Shown here: in pieces, positions 48,195-57,718 of the stretch
How the letters are laid out: the number at the start of each line of letters is the position of its first letter
Position numbering within the stretch: the stretch's first letter is position 1
The notes under the pieces: model-generated
What the model saw: only the letters and a program-made list of their open reading frames with translations
The model's database searches: none
What the model was told of the DNA's origin: nothing
Translations under genes and position numbers: made by a program
Source of the DNA: Tepidibacillus_B infernus
Lineage (GTDB): Bacteria > Bacillota > Bacilli > Tepidibacillales > Tepidibacillaceae
Reading direction: 5' to 3'
Assembly: GCF_048898065.1 (NCBI RefSeq)
Contig: NZ_JBLWFI010000001.1
Coordinates: 620,001-684,000, forward strand
DNA length: 64,000 nucleotides

Positions 48195-49205
48195 TTGAGT
48201 CATCAACTAGGAAGAAGTACATGGGAATTTTCAAAGGTTAGAATACTAGCAAGTGCTGTTTCTGTAGGACCAAAAGAGGGTCGGGGTCCTTTAGCAAAGG
48301 ATTTTGATATTATTCATGATGATTTACATATAGGTCAAGATACATGGGAAAAAGCTGAACGCAAATTATTTGAAGAGGCACTTGATCTGGCGGTTCAAAA
48401 AGCTGGATTAAAAAAAGACCAGATTGATCTTTTGATCGCAGGGGATTTATTAACCCAAATCATTTCCGCTTCTTTTACTGCTCGTTATGCTCAAATTCCT
48501 TATTTAGGTGTATATGGAGCTTGTTCAACCTCGATGGAATCATTGGCTTTAGCGGCTTCTCTTGTTGAAGGCGGTTATGCGAACTATGTTGTTTCTGGTT
48601 GTAGTAGTCATAATGCAACGGCTGAAAGGCAATACCGTTACCCTACAGAATATGGAGGACAAAAACCTCCTTATGCACAATGGACCGTAACCGGTGCAGG
48701 TGTAGCAGTAGTAGGAAAGGGACTGATTGGACCTAAAGTCCGGTATGCGACAATTGGTAAAATTATTGATATGGGACTTAAAGATCCATTTGATATGGGT
48801 TCAGCTATGGCGCCTGCTGCAGTTGACACCATTGAACAACATTTTATTGATACAGGTAGACGTCCTGAAGATTATGATCTAATTGTTACAGGTGACCTTG
48901 CTGGAGTAGGCTATCCATTAGCAAAAAAAATGTTGCTTGAGCGGGGTTTTGATTTATCATCTGTTTATAATGATTGTGGCTTAATGATTTATTACTCAGA
49001 CCAAGAAGTTTTTGCAGGGGGAAGTGGTTGTGCAAGTAGTGCCTCTGTAACATATGGTCATATTATGAAAGAGTTACATAAAAAAACTTTAAATAAAGTT
49101 CTTGTTGTAGCAACGGGAGCGTTACTGAGCCCTGTGACCTATCAACAAGGGGAATCCATTCCATGTATTGCCCATGCAGTTGCAATAGAGAATGAGGAGG
49201 AATAG
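48195..49205 (+). CDS. spoVAD: Stage V sporulation protein AD
   Basis: A 336-residue thiolase-fold protein that binds dipicolinic acid on the inner membrane surface. It keeps the GACSTSMESLALAA segment and the CSSHNATAERQYRYPTE stretch. The start is a TTG with AAGGAGGT 7 bases upstream. Sits between spoVAC and spoVAEb as usual. Confidence 0.96.
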   Translation: MSHQLGRSTWEFSKVRILASAVSVGPKEGRGPLAKDFDIIHDDLHIGQDTWEKAERKLFEEALDLAVQKAGLKKDQIDLLIAGDLLTQIISASFTARYAQIPYLGVYGACSTSMESLALAASLVEGGYANYVVSGCSSHNATAERQYRYPTEYGGQKPPYAQWTVTGAGVAVVGKGLIGPKVRYATIGKIIDMGLKDPFDMGSAMAPAAVDTIEQHFIDTGRRPEDYDLIVTGDLAGVGYPLAKKMLLERGFDLSSVYNDCGLMIYYSDQEVFAGGSGCASSASVTYGHIMKELHKKTLNKVLVVATGALLSPVTYQQGESIPCIAHAVAIENEEE

Positions 49206-49207
49206 TA

Positions 49208-49561
49208 ATGGGAACTTATTGGTCTGCGTTTTTAGTTGGGGGCTTAATTAGCTTAATTGGCCAATTACTCATGGATTTAACAAAAATGACTCCTGCACAT
49301 GTGATGACAACATTAGTGGTGTCTGGGGCTGTTTTAGATGGTCTTGGATTATATGAGCCTTTGATCGAGTTTGCAGGGGCAGGTGCAACAGTTCCTATCA
49401 CAAGCTTTGGTAATGCGCTCGTTCATGGTGCATTAGCAGAAGCAGAACAACACGGATTGGTCGGGATTATTACTGGAATTTTTGAAGTAACTAGTGCCGG
49501 TATTTCTTCAGCTATCGTCTTCGGTTTTCTGGTAGCAATTATATTTAAACCTAAAGGGTAA
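49208..49561 (+). CDS. spoVAEb: Stage V sporulation protein AEb
   Basis: A 117-residue membrane protein homologous to SpoVAC, with GLISLIGQLLMD and GAGATVPITSFGNALVHGA. It is a structural part of the DPA channel. It begins two bases after spoVAD with GAGGAGG overlapping that gene's end. Confidence 0.94.
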   Translation: MGTYWSAFLVGGLISLIGQLLMDLTKMTPAHVMTTLVVSGAVLDGLGLYEPLIEFAGAGATVPITSFGNALVHGALAEAEQHGLVGIITGIFEVTSAGISSAIVFGFLVAIIFKPKG

Positions 49562-49572
49562 TTTGGTGATCA

Positions 49573-50157
49573 ATGATGAAAAAAAGAAAGGTAATTGTTA
49601 TTACAGATGGGGATGACGTTGCCAGACAAGTAATAGAAGAAGTTGCGAAGATAATCGGTGGCCGATGTATTTCACGTTCTGCAGGGAATCCAACACCATA
49701 CAATGGCAATGAATTAGTTGAAATGATCAAGAGCACTCCCAATGATCCAGTTTTGGTTATGTTTGATGACAATGGGCGTGGGTATAAAGGTGAAGGGGAA
49801 AGAGCGATTGAATTTATCACCAAACATCCCGACATTGAGGTGCTAGGGGCCATCGCTGTAGCATCTAATACTAAATTTGTTGAGGGAACAACCATTGATT
49901 TTTCAATCGATCGCAATGGGAAAAGAGTAGAAAGTGGGGTAAATAAAGATGGAGACCCTGTTGGTGGACCACTTCGTGTATACGGAGATACAGTGGATAT
50001 CTTAGACAAACTAGATATGCCTGTTATTGTGGGAATTGGAGACATTGGAAAAATGAGAGGGAGAGATCATATTAAACACGGTTCTCCGATTACATTAAAA
50101 GCGATCCAAACCATTTTGGAATGGAGTGAGCAACATGAAGAAAAACATGAAACTTAA
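49573..50157 (+). CDS. spoVAEa: Stage V sporulation protein AEa
   Basis: A 194-residue soluble protein with an N-terminal VIVITDGDDVARQVIEE segment and GIGDIGKMRGRDH near residue 155, features of the SpoVAEa family. Not essential for the channel in all species. The 3' end overlaps spoVAF by about 23 bases. ATG 49573 or 49576. Confidence 0.9.
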   Translation: MMKKRKVIVITDGDDVARQVIEEVAKIIGGRCISRSAGNPTPYNGNELVEMIKSTPNDPVLVMFDDNGRGYKGEGERAIEFITKHPDIEVLGAIAVASNTKFVEGTTIDFSIDRNGKRVESGVNKDGDPVGGPLRVYGDTVDILDKLDMPVIVGIGDIGKMRGRDHIKHGSPITLKAIQTILEWSEQHEEKHET

Positions 50158-51697
50158 ATATCAGTCAAAAACCAATGAAAAAAAAGCAACAGAAGCTGAA
50201 AACAAATCAACAACAAAAATCAACACAGTGGAAGAGAAACTAAATCAAACGCTAAAGATTTCTAAAGAATTAAGTAAAAACAAAAAGATATTAGAAGAGA
50301 GATTGGGAGTAGGCGAAAGCTTTGATATGGTCTGTAGGGAGATGAATTTTGCAGGAAAAGATTTTGCTCTCTTCTTCGTAAATGGCTTTGCTGATTCTGA
50401 TATCATGACCCAGATATTAAAAGAATTAGCTGACTTAAAAAGAGAAGAGATAGTACCCAATATCCTAGAACACCTTCTTGAACGATATGTGTCTCACATA
50501 CAGGTAAAAAAACTGAAGACAATCAATGAAGCGATGGATAACATTCTTTCTGGACAATTAGTGATGTTTATTGATGATCAGGAGGAAGCCCTTGTGATAG
50601 ATGCAAGGAAATATCCTGGCAGAAATCCGGAAGAGCCAGATATTGAGAGAGTAGTTCGTGGAGCAAGGGATGGTTTCACTGAAACTTTGCTTTTGAATAC
50701 GGCTTTAACTAGAAGACGAATCCGGGATGAACGTTTAAGAATGGAAATTAGCCAATTAGGTGAACGTTCAAAAACCGATATTTGTATTGCCTATCTTAAA
50801 GATGTTACAGACCCAGGGTTAATTAAGCTAATTAAACAGAAGTTAGAAGAGATAAAAATTGATGGACTTCCGATGGCAGAAAAGTCACTAGAAGAGTTTA
50901 TCATTGGTCGATCATGGAATCCTTATCCCTTAGTACGTTACACGGAGAGGCCAGATGTGGCAGCTGCACACTTATTAGAAGGACATGTTATTCTTTATGT
51001 TGATACTTCACCAAGTGTGATAATCATGCCTACCACGTTTTTTCATCATGTTCAACACGCAGAAGAATACCGACATACACCAATGGTAGGCACCTTTTTG
51101 AGATGGATACGCTTTTTCGGAGTCTTTTCCTCTTTGTTTTTATTACCAATATGGTTAATCTATGTCCAAGAGCCGGAAATACTTCCTAAAGCTATCGATT
51201 TTATTGGTCCCAAGGAAACAAGCAACATCCCCATCTATTTACAAATTATATTTGCTGAATTAGGATTAGATCTGATGAGGATGGCAGCTGTTCATACACC
51301 AACCCCATTAGCTACTGCAATGGGATTAATAGCAGCAGTTTTGATTGGGGATATTGCTATTAAGGTAGGTTGGGTTGTTCCTGAAGTGATTCTATACTTG
51401 TCGATAGGTGCAATTGGTATGTATGCTACACCAAGTTACGAGCTAAGCTTAGGTAATAAATTAGCTAGATTGTTTCTTATTTTTGCTACATTCATTTTTA
51501 AGATTCCTGGTTTTGTTATCGGAACGATGTTATGGATTGTTTTACTTGCAACGACTCATTCCTTGAATACCCCCTATTTGTGGCCATTTATTCCTTTCAA
51601 TTTTAAAGCATTGATGGCAATTCTTTTAAGAGAACCTATTCCGCTTGCAAATAAACGGCCAAGTATCGTCCATCCACAGAATGAAAATAGGCAATGA
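50135..51697 (+). CDS. spoVAF: Stage V sporulation protein AF (GerA-type A subunit)
   Basis: A protein of about 520 residues related to the A subunits of germinant receptors. The N-terminus is a Lys/Thr-rich variable tail, then a soluble domain (about 55-320) with IERVVRGARDGFTETLLLNTALTRRRI-type sequence, and five or so membrane helices (320-490). In B. subtilis it associates with FigP to amplify germination. The start inside spoVAEa (ATG 50135; GTG 50126 possible) implies coupling. Last gene of the operon; no clear terminator was found after it. Confidence 0.92.
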   Translation: MKKNMKLKYQSKTNEKKATEAENKSTTKINTVEEKLNQTLKISKELSKNKKILEERLGVGESFDMVCREMNFAGKDFALFFVNGFADSDIMTQILKELADLKREEIVPNILEHLLERYVSHIQVKKLKTINEAMDNILSGQLVMFIDDQEEALVIDARKYPGRNPEEPDIERVVRGARDGFTETLLLNTALTRRRIRDERLRMEISQLGERSKTDICIAYLKDVTDPGLIKLIKQKLEEIKIDGLPMAEKSLEEFIIGRSWNPYPLVRYTERPDVAAAHLLEGHVILYVDTSPSVIIMPTTFFHHVQHAEEYRHTPMVGTFLRWIRFFGVFSSLFLLPIWLIYVQEPEILPKAIDFIGPKETSNIPIYLQIIFAELGLDLMRMAAVHTPTPLATAMGLIAAVLIGDIAIKVGWVVPEVILYLSIGAIGMYATPSYELSLGNKLARLFLIFATFIFKIPGFVIGTMLWIVLLATTHSLNTPYLWPFIPFNFKALMAILLREPIPLANKRPSIVHPQNENRQ

Positions 51698-51826
51698 TTT
51701 TGGCTTATTGCAAAACATAACTCTTTATGTTATATTCACATATAATTTAATAGTCTAACATAATAAAGTCGAAGGTAGAGGTTTTTAAATTAGTCCTTCC
51801 TGTCTAATTAAAAAAGGAGGAGAAAC

Positions 51827-53152
51827 ATGTATTTACCAGGTTCTAGCAAAATAAACGAAAATAACCATCTTGAAATTGGCGGTGTGGATACCGTCCATTT
51901 AGTTGAACGATTTGGAACACCACTATATGTATTGGATGAATGGGAAATTAGAAAAAAAATGGGGGAATTTGTTAATGCATTTAAGCAGATGGAGGTTCCA
52001 TTTCAAGTTGCTTATGCAAGCAAGGCTCTATGTACCACGGCTTTGTGTCATATTGCTAGAGAAGAGGGATTATCTCTAGATGTGGTTTCTGGTGGTGAAT
52101 TATACACAGCGATCAAAGCTGGGTTTCCTGTAGAAAGAATTCATTTTCATGGCAATAATAAGAGCTATGAAGAGATTGAAATGGCAATTGATGTAAATAT
52201 TGGTACCTTCGTGATTGATAATTTACATGAAATAGAGCTAATTGAACATTTAGCAGAAAATAAACAAAAAAAGGTAAAAGCCTTAATACGGGTTACTCCT
52301 GGAATAGAAGCGCATACTCATGAGTATATTCAAACAGGACAAGAAGATTCAAAGTTTGGTTTTAACATAGGGGAACAAGCTTTGTCTGCTGCAAAATTGG
52401 TTTATCAATCCAAGTGGATTCAATTATTAGGGTTTCATTTTCATATTGGCTCTCAAATCTTCGAGATGACTGGTTTTGAAAAAGCGATTGAGCGAATGGC
52501 TGACTTTTATGAAAGGATTCACAGTGAATTAAATACATCACTTCCCATTTTAAATACTGGTGGTGGATTTGGGATTCGTTACATTGATGAAGATCGGCCT
52601 CTTTCAATTCATCAATATGTAACCTCCCTTGTAAAAGCAGTGAAAGAACATTTTTCTAAAAGAAGCTTACCGATTCCAGAGATATGGATTGAACCAGGAA
52701 GAAGCATTATTGGTGAAGCAGGAACAACTTTGTATACCATTGGTTCTAGTAAAGAAATTCCAAATGTAAGAAAATACATTGCGGTCAATGGAGGCATGAT
52801 GGATAACCCAAGACCAGCTTTATATCAAGCAAGATATGAAGCAGCTATTGCCAATCGAATGATTTCTGATGGTTTAGAGACAGTATCAATCGCCGGAAAA
52901 GCATGCGAAAGTGGTGATATGTTAATTTGGGATATCAAGCTTAATAAACCGCAAACAGGGGATATTTTGGCCGTATTCTCTACTGGAGCATATAATTATT
53001 CCATGGCAAGTAATTATAATCGAATTCCAAGACCTGCAATGGTTTTAGTGAATAATGGAGAAGCTGAGTTAATCGTAAAAAGAGAGACCTATGAAGACCT
53101 TGTTCAATTTGATCAAGTGCCAGAACGCTTTTTAGCAAAAACTAGATCATAG
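51827..53152 (+). CDS. lysA: Diaminopimelate decarboxylase
   Basis: A 441-residue PLP-dependent enzyme making lysine from meso-diaminopimelate. The PLP lysine is in AYASKALCT, with NTGGGFGIRY and EPGRSIIGEAG binding the phosphate and CESGDML the substrate. It follows spoVAF, as in Bacillus. AAAGGAGGAG precedes the ATG. I looked for a lysine riboswitch in the 129 bases upstream and did not find one. Confidence 0.95.
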   Translation: MYLPGSSKINENNHLEIGGVDTVHLVERFGTPLYVLDEWEIRKKMGEFVNAFKQMEVPFQVAYASKALCTTALCHIAREEGLSLDVVSGGELYTAIKAGFPVERIHFHGNNKSYEEIEMAIDVNIGTFVIDNLHEIELIEHLAENKQKKVKALIRVTPGIEAHTHEYIQTGQEDSKFGFNIGEQALSAAKLVYQSKWIQLLGFHFHIGSQIFEMTGFEKAIERMADFYERIHSELNTSLPILNTGGGFGIRYIDEDRPLSIHQYVTSLVKAVKEHFSKRSLPIPEIWIEPGRSIIGEAGTTLYTIGSSKEIPNVRKYIAVNGGMMDNPRPALYQARYEAAIANRMISDGLETVSIAGKACESGDMLIWDIKLNKPQTGDILAVFSTGAYNYSMASNYNRIPRPAMVLVNNGEAELIVKRETYEDLVQFDQVPERFLAKTRS

Positions 53153-53213
53153 CTTTTATTTAAATAGTAAGCATAACTTTCTTTTAAATTTAATATTTCC
53201 CCTTATTATTTGG

Positions 53214-53316
53214 GTTTGTATATTCCATAAGCAGCGACCTTTGAGAGTGTATTTCTTTACCTTATTTTTTATTCAAAGAAATACACGGACAACGGAGCGC
53301 ATTGTAATATACAAAC
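53214..53316. repeat. Long imperfect inverted repeat between lysA and scpA
   Basis: Two perfect arm pairs are nested: GTTTGTATATT (53214-53224) with AATATACAAAC (53306-53316), and GTGTATTTCTTT (53247-53258) with AAAGAAATACAC (53275-53286). The 20 or so bases between arms pair imperfectly. The whole would fold into one hairpin of about 103 nt with a 16-base loop. No ORF inside. It could be a structured RNA, a terminator-like element or a small palindromic mobile element. Confidence 0.75.
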
Positions 53317-53389
53317 TTATTTTATTTGTTGATAGATGAGGGATATGTTATAATTTCACCAGTAAAGTTGGTATTATAGGCAGGAGAAC

Positions 53390-54169
53390 ATGATGACATA
53401 TCAAATTAAATTAGATGTTTTTGAGGGACCTCTCGATTTATTACTTCATTTAATCGATAAAGAAGAAATGGATATTTATGATATTCCTATTGCAAAAATT
53501 ACGGATCAATATTTGCAGTATATTCATACCATGCAAACTTTAAAGTTGGATATAACGAGTGAGTTCCTTGTCATGGCTGCTACCCTATTGTCAATTAAAA
53601 GTAAAATGTTATTACCAACTCGAACAGATCCTTCTTTACAGCAACTATTAGAGATGGACATTGATGAAGTAGATCCAAGAGAGGAATTAATACATAGATT
53701 ATTAGAGTATAAAAAATATAAACAATTAGCTGGGGTGTTAAGGGAAAAAGAGATTGCCAGAAATCAAATTTTTACTAGACCACCATATAATTTAACTCCG
53801 TATCTTGTTCAAGAAAAAGAAAACCCTGTTGAGGGAATTAGTCTTTACCATTTAGTGCACGCTTTCGAAAAGGCTTTAATAAAGTATTCCTATCGTGAGC
53901 CTTTAACAAAGGTAGAGCGAGAAGAAATATCGGTAAAAGATAAAATGATACAAGTGATAAATTTGTTAAAGACCCAAGGTATATTGTACTTTTCAGAGTT
54001 AATAACATCTCAAGCTACACGAACTGACATTGTCATTACATTTCTAAGTATCTTAGAACTGATGAAGCAAAAACGAATCTATTGTATTCAAAACAAAACA
54101 TTTGACGATATTGTAATTCACTATTCTTCAGACAAAGGGGGAACAGAATTTGGATTACAATCATATTAA
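53390..54169 (+). CDS. scpA: Segregation and condensation protein A
   Basis: A 259-residue kleisin that bridges the SMC heads. The N-terminal LDVFEGPLDLLLHLI motif and the C-terminal winged helix are intact. ATG 53390 or 53393 after AGGAGA. It overlaps scpB by 20 bases, the usual arrangement. Confidence 0.95.
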   Translation: MMTYQIKLDVFEGPLDLLLHLIDKEEMDIYDIPIAKITDQYLQYIHTMQTLKLDITSEFLVMAATLLSIKSKMLLPTRTDPSLQQLLEMDIDEVDPREELIHRLLEYKKYKQLAGVLREKEIARNQIFTRPPYNLTPYLVQEKENPVEGISLYHLVHAFEKALIKYSYREPLTKVEREEISVKDKMIQVINLLKTQGILYFSELITSQATRTDIVITFLSILELMKQKRIYCIQNKTFDDIVIHYSSDKGGTEFGLQSY

Positions 54170-54716
54170 ATCGATCATTGAGGGATTGATCTTTGTGGCT
54201 GGCGATGAAGGAATAGAAGCAAAACAATTAGCTTCTATTATTGAGATTGATCAGGAAACGATTGAAGATCTGATCCACGATATGCAAGGGGATTATAAAA
54301 GGGAACATAGAGGACTACAAATTGTACAAATTGCCAATGCATACTTATTAACAACACTGCCAGATCATGCTATTTATTTTGAACGTTTAGCTTCTTCTCC
54401 AACCCATTCTACATTGTCCCAAGCCGCCTTAGAAACATTAGCTATCATCGCATATAAGCAGCCAATAACTAGGGCGGAAGTTGAAGAAATTAGAGGTGTT
54501 AAATCTGAAAAAGCGATTAATACTTTAAATAGCAAAGGATTAATAAAAGAAGTTGGCAGGGTAGAAGGAATTGGTAGGCCAATTCTTTATGGGACGACGA
54601 TAGAATTTCTAGAATATTTTGGTTTAAAGAATTTAGAACAATTACCTCCACCAAAAGAAACTCAAGAATTGAATGAAGAAGAAGATTTATTTTCATTTAA
54701 ATATCAAGAGGAATAA
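54150..54716 (+). CDS. scpB: Segregation and condensation protein B
   Basis: A 188-residue winged-helix protein that forms the SMC-ScpAB condensin. Typical LAIIAYKQPITRAEVEEIRGV is present. TTG start at 54150 inside scpA, with AAAGGGGG upstream. Acidic C-terminal tail. Confidence 0.95.
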   Translation: MDYNHIKSIIEGLIFVAGDEGIEAKQLASIIEIDQETIEDLIHDMQGDYKREHRGLQIVQIANAYLLTTLPDHAIYFERLASSPTHSTLSQAALETLAIIAYKQPITRAEVEEIRGVKSEKAINTLNSKGLIKEVGRVEGIGRPILYGTTIEFLEYFGLKNLEQLPPPKETQELNEEEDLFSFKYQEE

Positions 54717-54742
54717 GAGCCTTACTTTAAAGGCTCTTTTTT
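54715..54742 (+). terminator. Terminator after scpB
   Basis: AAGAGCCTT pairs with AAAGGCTCTT, followed by TTTT; it overlaps the scpB stop. Confidence 0.88.
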
Positions 54743-54794
54743 GTTGTATTGAAAACTTGTATATGGAGAATACTACCAATTAGTGAGTGGAGTG

Positions 54795-55472
54795 ATGAAA
54801 ATGCATTGGACTTGGTATGTCTTATTTTTCCTTTTACTAATATTAATGATTATCATTTTTTCACCAATTAAAATTCAGATTCAAGTTCATAAACAAGGGA
54901 AGAATGATGAAGTGATTATTGATTTTTGGTTTCTGTACCAACTATTTCATCTTCGTAAAATGATTCCAATGATTGCTATAGAATCGATTCACGAGGGGAC
55001 AAAATTTAAGACAGAGACAAAAGTAAGCATGGTTAGTGAATTAGAGCCAAAAAAAGATCGTTTAACACCAGAAAAGGTAACTCATTGGAATAAACAGTAT
55101 CATAGGTTTTTAAAACATGTCACGGATTTTTATGAAGTAATGAAAAGATTTCTTTCCCATGTTCACATAGACAAACTTTATTGGCAATCACAAGTAGGAA
55201 CTGGAGAAGCAATGGAAACTGGATTATTAACAGGGGTGGTTTGGAGTATAAAAGGATCAATTTTAGGAATTATTTCTAAGTATATCATTTTAACGAAAGA
55301 CCCCATACTAGTAGTAGAACCTAATTTTCAACAAAGGGTATTCAGAACCAATTTTGAATGCATAATAAGTTTTCGACTAGGGCATGTTATATTAACAGGA
55401 ATACGTATCATCTTGAAGTTTTTAAAAGGGGGCGGGAAAAGATGGCTGGAGAACATCCCATTCAGGGCTTGA
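54795..55472 (+). CDS. ytfI: DUF2953 family protein (YtfI)
   Basis: About 225 residues with one N-terminal membrane helix (YVLFFLLLILMIIIF) and a soluble domain. DUF2953 proteins in Bacillus are expressed during sporulation and sit next to ytfJ, as here. Start choice is uncertain among GTG 54783, ATG 54795 and ATG 54801. The 3' end overlaps ytfJ by about 30 bases. Role unknown. Confidence 0.82.
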   Translation: MKMHWTWYVLFFLLLILMIIIFSPIKIQIQVHKQGKNDEVIIDFWFLYQLFHLRKMIPMIAIESIHEGTKFKTETKVSMVSELEPKKDRLTPEKVTHWNKQYHRFLKHVTDFYEVMKRFLSHVHIDKLYWQSQVGTGEAMETGLLTGVVWSIKGSILGIISKYIILTKDPILVVEPNFQQRVFRTNFECIISFRLGHVILTGIRIILKFLKGGGKRWLENIPFRA

Positions 55473-55885
55473 TGAAAACAGCAATGGAAAACCTTAAAGA
55501 GATGGTAGATGTTAATACGATTGTTGGTGAACCTGTTGAAACACCAGATGGAAGTGTAATTCTTCCAATATCGAAAGTTGGTTTTGGGTTTGCTGCCGGC
55601 GGTAGTCAATTTAACTTCGATGTAGAAGGAAAAACTACGTCTGACCAATCAAACTTGAATGAAATACCGTTTGGTGGCGGAAGTGGTGGTGGTATATCCA
55701 TTACCCCAGTAGCTTTCCTTGTTGTAAGCAAAACATCAGGTGTACAATTACTTCCACTTGATTCACAAACACATATTTATGAGCGGATCATTGATTTAGC
55801 TCCTCAGGTGATGGATAAATTACAAAATGCGTTGAAAAAAAATACGAATCAGCAAAATAACGAGAATACTCAACCCATCATGTAG
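55442..55885 (+). CDS. ytfJ: GerW-family sporulation protein YtfJ
   Basis: A 147-residue protein of the GerW/YtfJ family: MKTAMENLKEMVDVNTIVGEPVET at the start, then glycine-rich GFGFAAGGS and GGGSGGGISITPVAFLVV. YtfJ is a spore protein whose loss affects germination. ATG 55442 after GGGGGCGGG is preferred; the open frame to 55358 lies inside ytfI and lacks a site. Confidence 0.93.
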   Translation: MAGEHPIQGLMKTAMENLKEMVDVNTIVGEPVETPDGSVILPISKVGFGFAAGGSQFNFDVEGKTTSDQSNLNEIPFGGGSGGGISITPVAFLVVSKTSGVQLLPLDSQTHIYERIIDLAPQVMDKLQNALKKNTNQQNNENTQPIM

Positions 55886-55899
55886 AAAAGCTCTAAGAT

Positions 55900-55926
55900 A
55901 AAAAGCGCATTTGATTGCGCTTTTTT
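55900..55926 (+). terminator. Terminator after ytfJ
   Basis: AAAAAGCGCA pairs with TGCGCTTTTT around TTTGAT. Confidence 0.88.
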
Positions 55927-55991
55927 CTTTCATTTCTTCATACTCATAAGAACCAAGCATATATATGTACAGATAAGTTAGGAGGACAAAC

Positions 55992-57116
55992 ATGATTTTC
56001 AGAAAAATAATCACGATATGGATGGTTGTCTCTATTCTAACCTTTGGAAATTCTTCTCAGGTTTTTGCTATGACAGAGATTCAGCCATTGCATATTAGTG
56101 CGCAAGGAGCAGCATTAATTGATGTAAAGAGTGGTCGGATTTTATTTGAAAAAAATGGCGATCAGAAAATGCGAATAGCAAGTTTAACGAAAATCATGAC
56201 TGCAATTGTTGCTATTGAGAATGGTAATCTAGAAGATATGGTAACAACCAGCGATAATGCCTATGGAACAGAAGGGTCGTCAATCTACTTAAAAAGAGGT
56301 GAACAATTAACCCTAGAAGATATGTTATATGGCTTGATGCTAAGATCAGGAAATGATGCTGCTGTAGCTATTGCAGAACATATTGGAGGGTCTGTAGAAG
56401 GATTTGCTTTTTTAATGAATGAGAAGGCTAAGATCTTAGGAATGAATCATACCCATTTTGTGAATCCCCATGGATTAGATGATAAGGAACATTATTCTAC
56501 ACCAAAAGATATGGCAATTCTTACCGCTTATGCGCTTAAAAATTCAACTTTTAAAAAAATAGTTAGGACAAAAGTAAAAACAGCTCCTTTGGCTGATGAG
56601 TCGTGGGATCGACAGTGGATCAATAAAAACAAACTATTACACATGTATCAATGGGCAGATGGTGTAAAAACAGGTTATACAAAAATTGCAAAAAGATGCT
56701 TGGCTTCTTCTGCAACAAAAAATGGATTTCAATTGGCCAGTATTACCTTAAACGCATCAGATGACTGGAATGATTCGATGCAAATGTTAGAATATGGATT
56801 TAACAATTATTCCCCTTATGAAATTACAAAAGGAACCTATGCAGGATATGTAAAAGTAAATAAAAACCAAGTAGTGCATTTAGAAACGGCTCATGATTTC
56901 TTCTATCTTTTAAAAGAAGATGAGAAACAAAGATTACGAAAAAAGGTAAATATTCAGTATGTAAATACATTCGTATCAGAGCAAATTGTAGGCAACATCC
57001 AACTCTATTTAGATAATCAATACATTGGGAGTATTCCGGTAAAAATAAGAAAAGAAAAAGAGAGTTGGAAAGAAAATATCTTAAGTGTCTTTAATCGATG
57101 GTGGAGAGGAGAATAA
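55992..57116 (+). CDS. dacB: D-alanyl-D-alanine carboxypeptidase DacB
   Basis: A 374-residue secreted DD-carboxypeptidase. The signal peptide ends at VFA about residue 26. The active-site serine is Ser64 in SLTK; SGND and KTGYT complete the motifs. In B. subtilis DacB (PBP5*) tunes cross-linking of the spore cortex and is co-expressed with spmAB, which follow here. AGGAGGAC is 8 bases before the ATG. Confidence 0.93.
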   Translation: MIFRKIITIWMVVSILTFGNSSQVFAMTEIQPLHISAQGAALIDVKSGRILFEKNGDQKMRIASLTKIMTAIVAIENGNLEDMVTTSDNAYGTEGSSIYLKRGEQLTLEDMLYGLMLRSGNDAAVAIAEHIGGSVEGFAFLMNEKAKILGMNHTHFVNPHGLDDKEHYSTPKDMAILTAYALKNSTFKKIVRTKVKTAPLADESWDRQWINKNKLLHMYQWADGVKTGYTKIAKRCLASSATKNGFQLASITLNASDDWNDSMQMLEYGFNNYSPYEITKGTYAGYVKVNKNQVVHLETAHDFFYLLKEDEKQRLRKKVNIQYVNTFVSEQIVGNIQLYLDNQYIGSIPVKIRKEKESWKENILSVFNRWWRGE

Positions 57117-57119
57117 TCA

Positions 57120-57704
57120 TTGGTTAATTGGCTTTGGGCAATGTTTATTATGATTGGAATTGTGACAGCAGCAATTCAAGGAAAGATCGAAATCGTTAAT
57201 CATGCCATATTTGAAGGAGCCAAAACTGGTGTAACGATTAGTTTTGGCTTGATTAGTATTTTGGTTTTTTGGTTAGGAATCATGAAAATTGCCGAAGAAG
57301 CTGGTTTATTAATAGTAATAAGCCGACTTCTTCGCCCAATTGTTCGGTGGCTTTTTCCCGATGTACCTAAAGACAATCCGGCACTTGGATATATTTTATC
57401 CAACATTGCAGCAAATATTTTTGGACTTGGAAATGCTGCCACACCCATGGGTATTAAAGCCATGCAAGAATTGCAAAAAATAAATCCTTACCCAGATAGA
57501 GCATCCCCTACTATGGCCACGCTTCTAGCTCTGAACACCTCAAGTATTACGCTTATTCCAACACAAGTGATTGCCATTAGAATGAGTTATGGTTCAGTAA
57601 ATCCTACAGAAATAGTAGGCACAACAATCTTAGCTACTCTTTTTTCTACCCTTTCAGCCATTCTTTTAGATCGTTGGTATAGAAAAAAAACATATAAATC
57701 TTAG
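57120..57704 (+). CDS. spmA: Spore maturation protein A
   Basis: A 194-residue membrane protein of the nucleoside-recognition (Gate) fold with GEGAKTGVTIS-like and NIFGLGNAATPMGIKAMQELQ segments. It is needed for spore core dehydration. TTG start 3 bases after dacB, with GAGGAGAA upstream; operon dacB-spmA-spmB. Confidence 0.94.
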   Translation: MVNWLWAMFIMIGIVTAAIQGKIEIVNHAIFEGAKTGVTISFGLISILVFWLGIMKIAEEAGLLIVISRLLRPIVRWLFPDVPKDNPALGYILSNIAANIFGLGNAATPMGIKAMQELQKINPYPDRASPTMATLLALNTSSITLIPTQVIAIRMSYGSVNPTEIVGTTILATLFSTLSAILLDRWYRKKTYKS

Positions 57705-57718
57705 GGAGAGGTTAAAAA

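Noticed and set aside
42265..51697. Unusual arrangement in the pdp-dacF-spoIIA-spoVA block
   Set aside because: Gene order, sizes and promoters follow the known Bacillus pattern; apart from the punA pair nothing needed a separate finding.
51740..51826. AGGTAGAGG upstream of lysA as a lysine riboswitch
   Set aside because: Only this short match is present; the other conserved L-box helices and the length of about 170 nt are missing.
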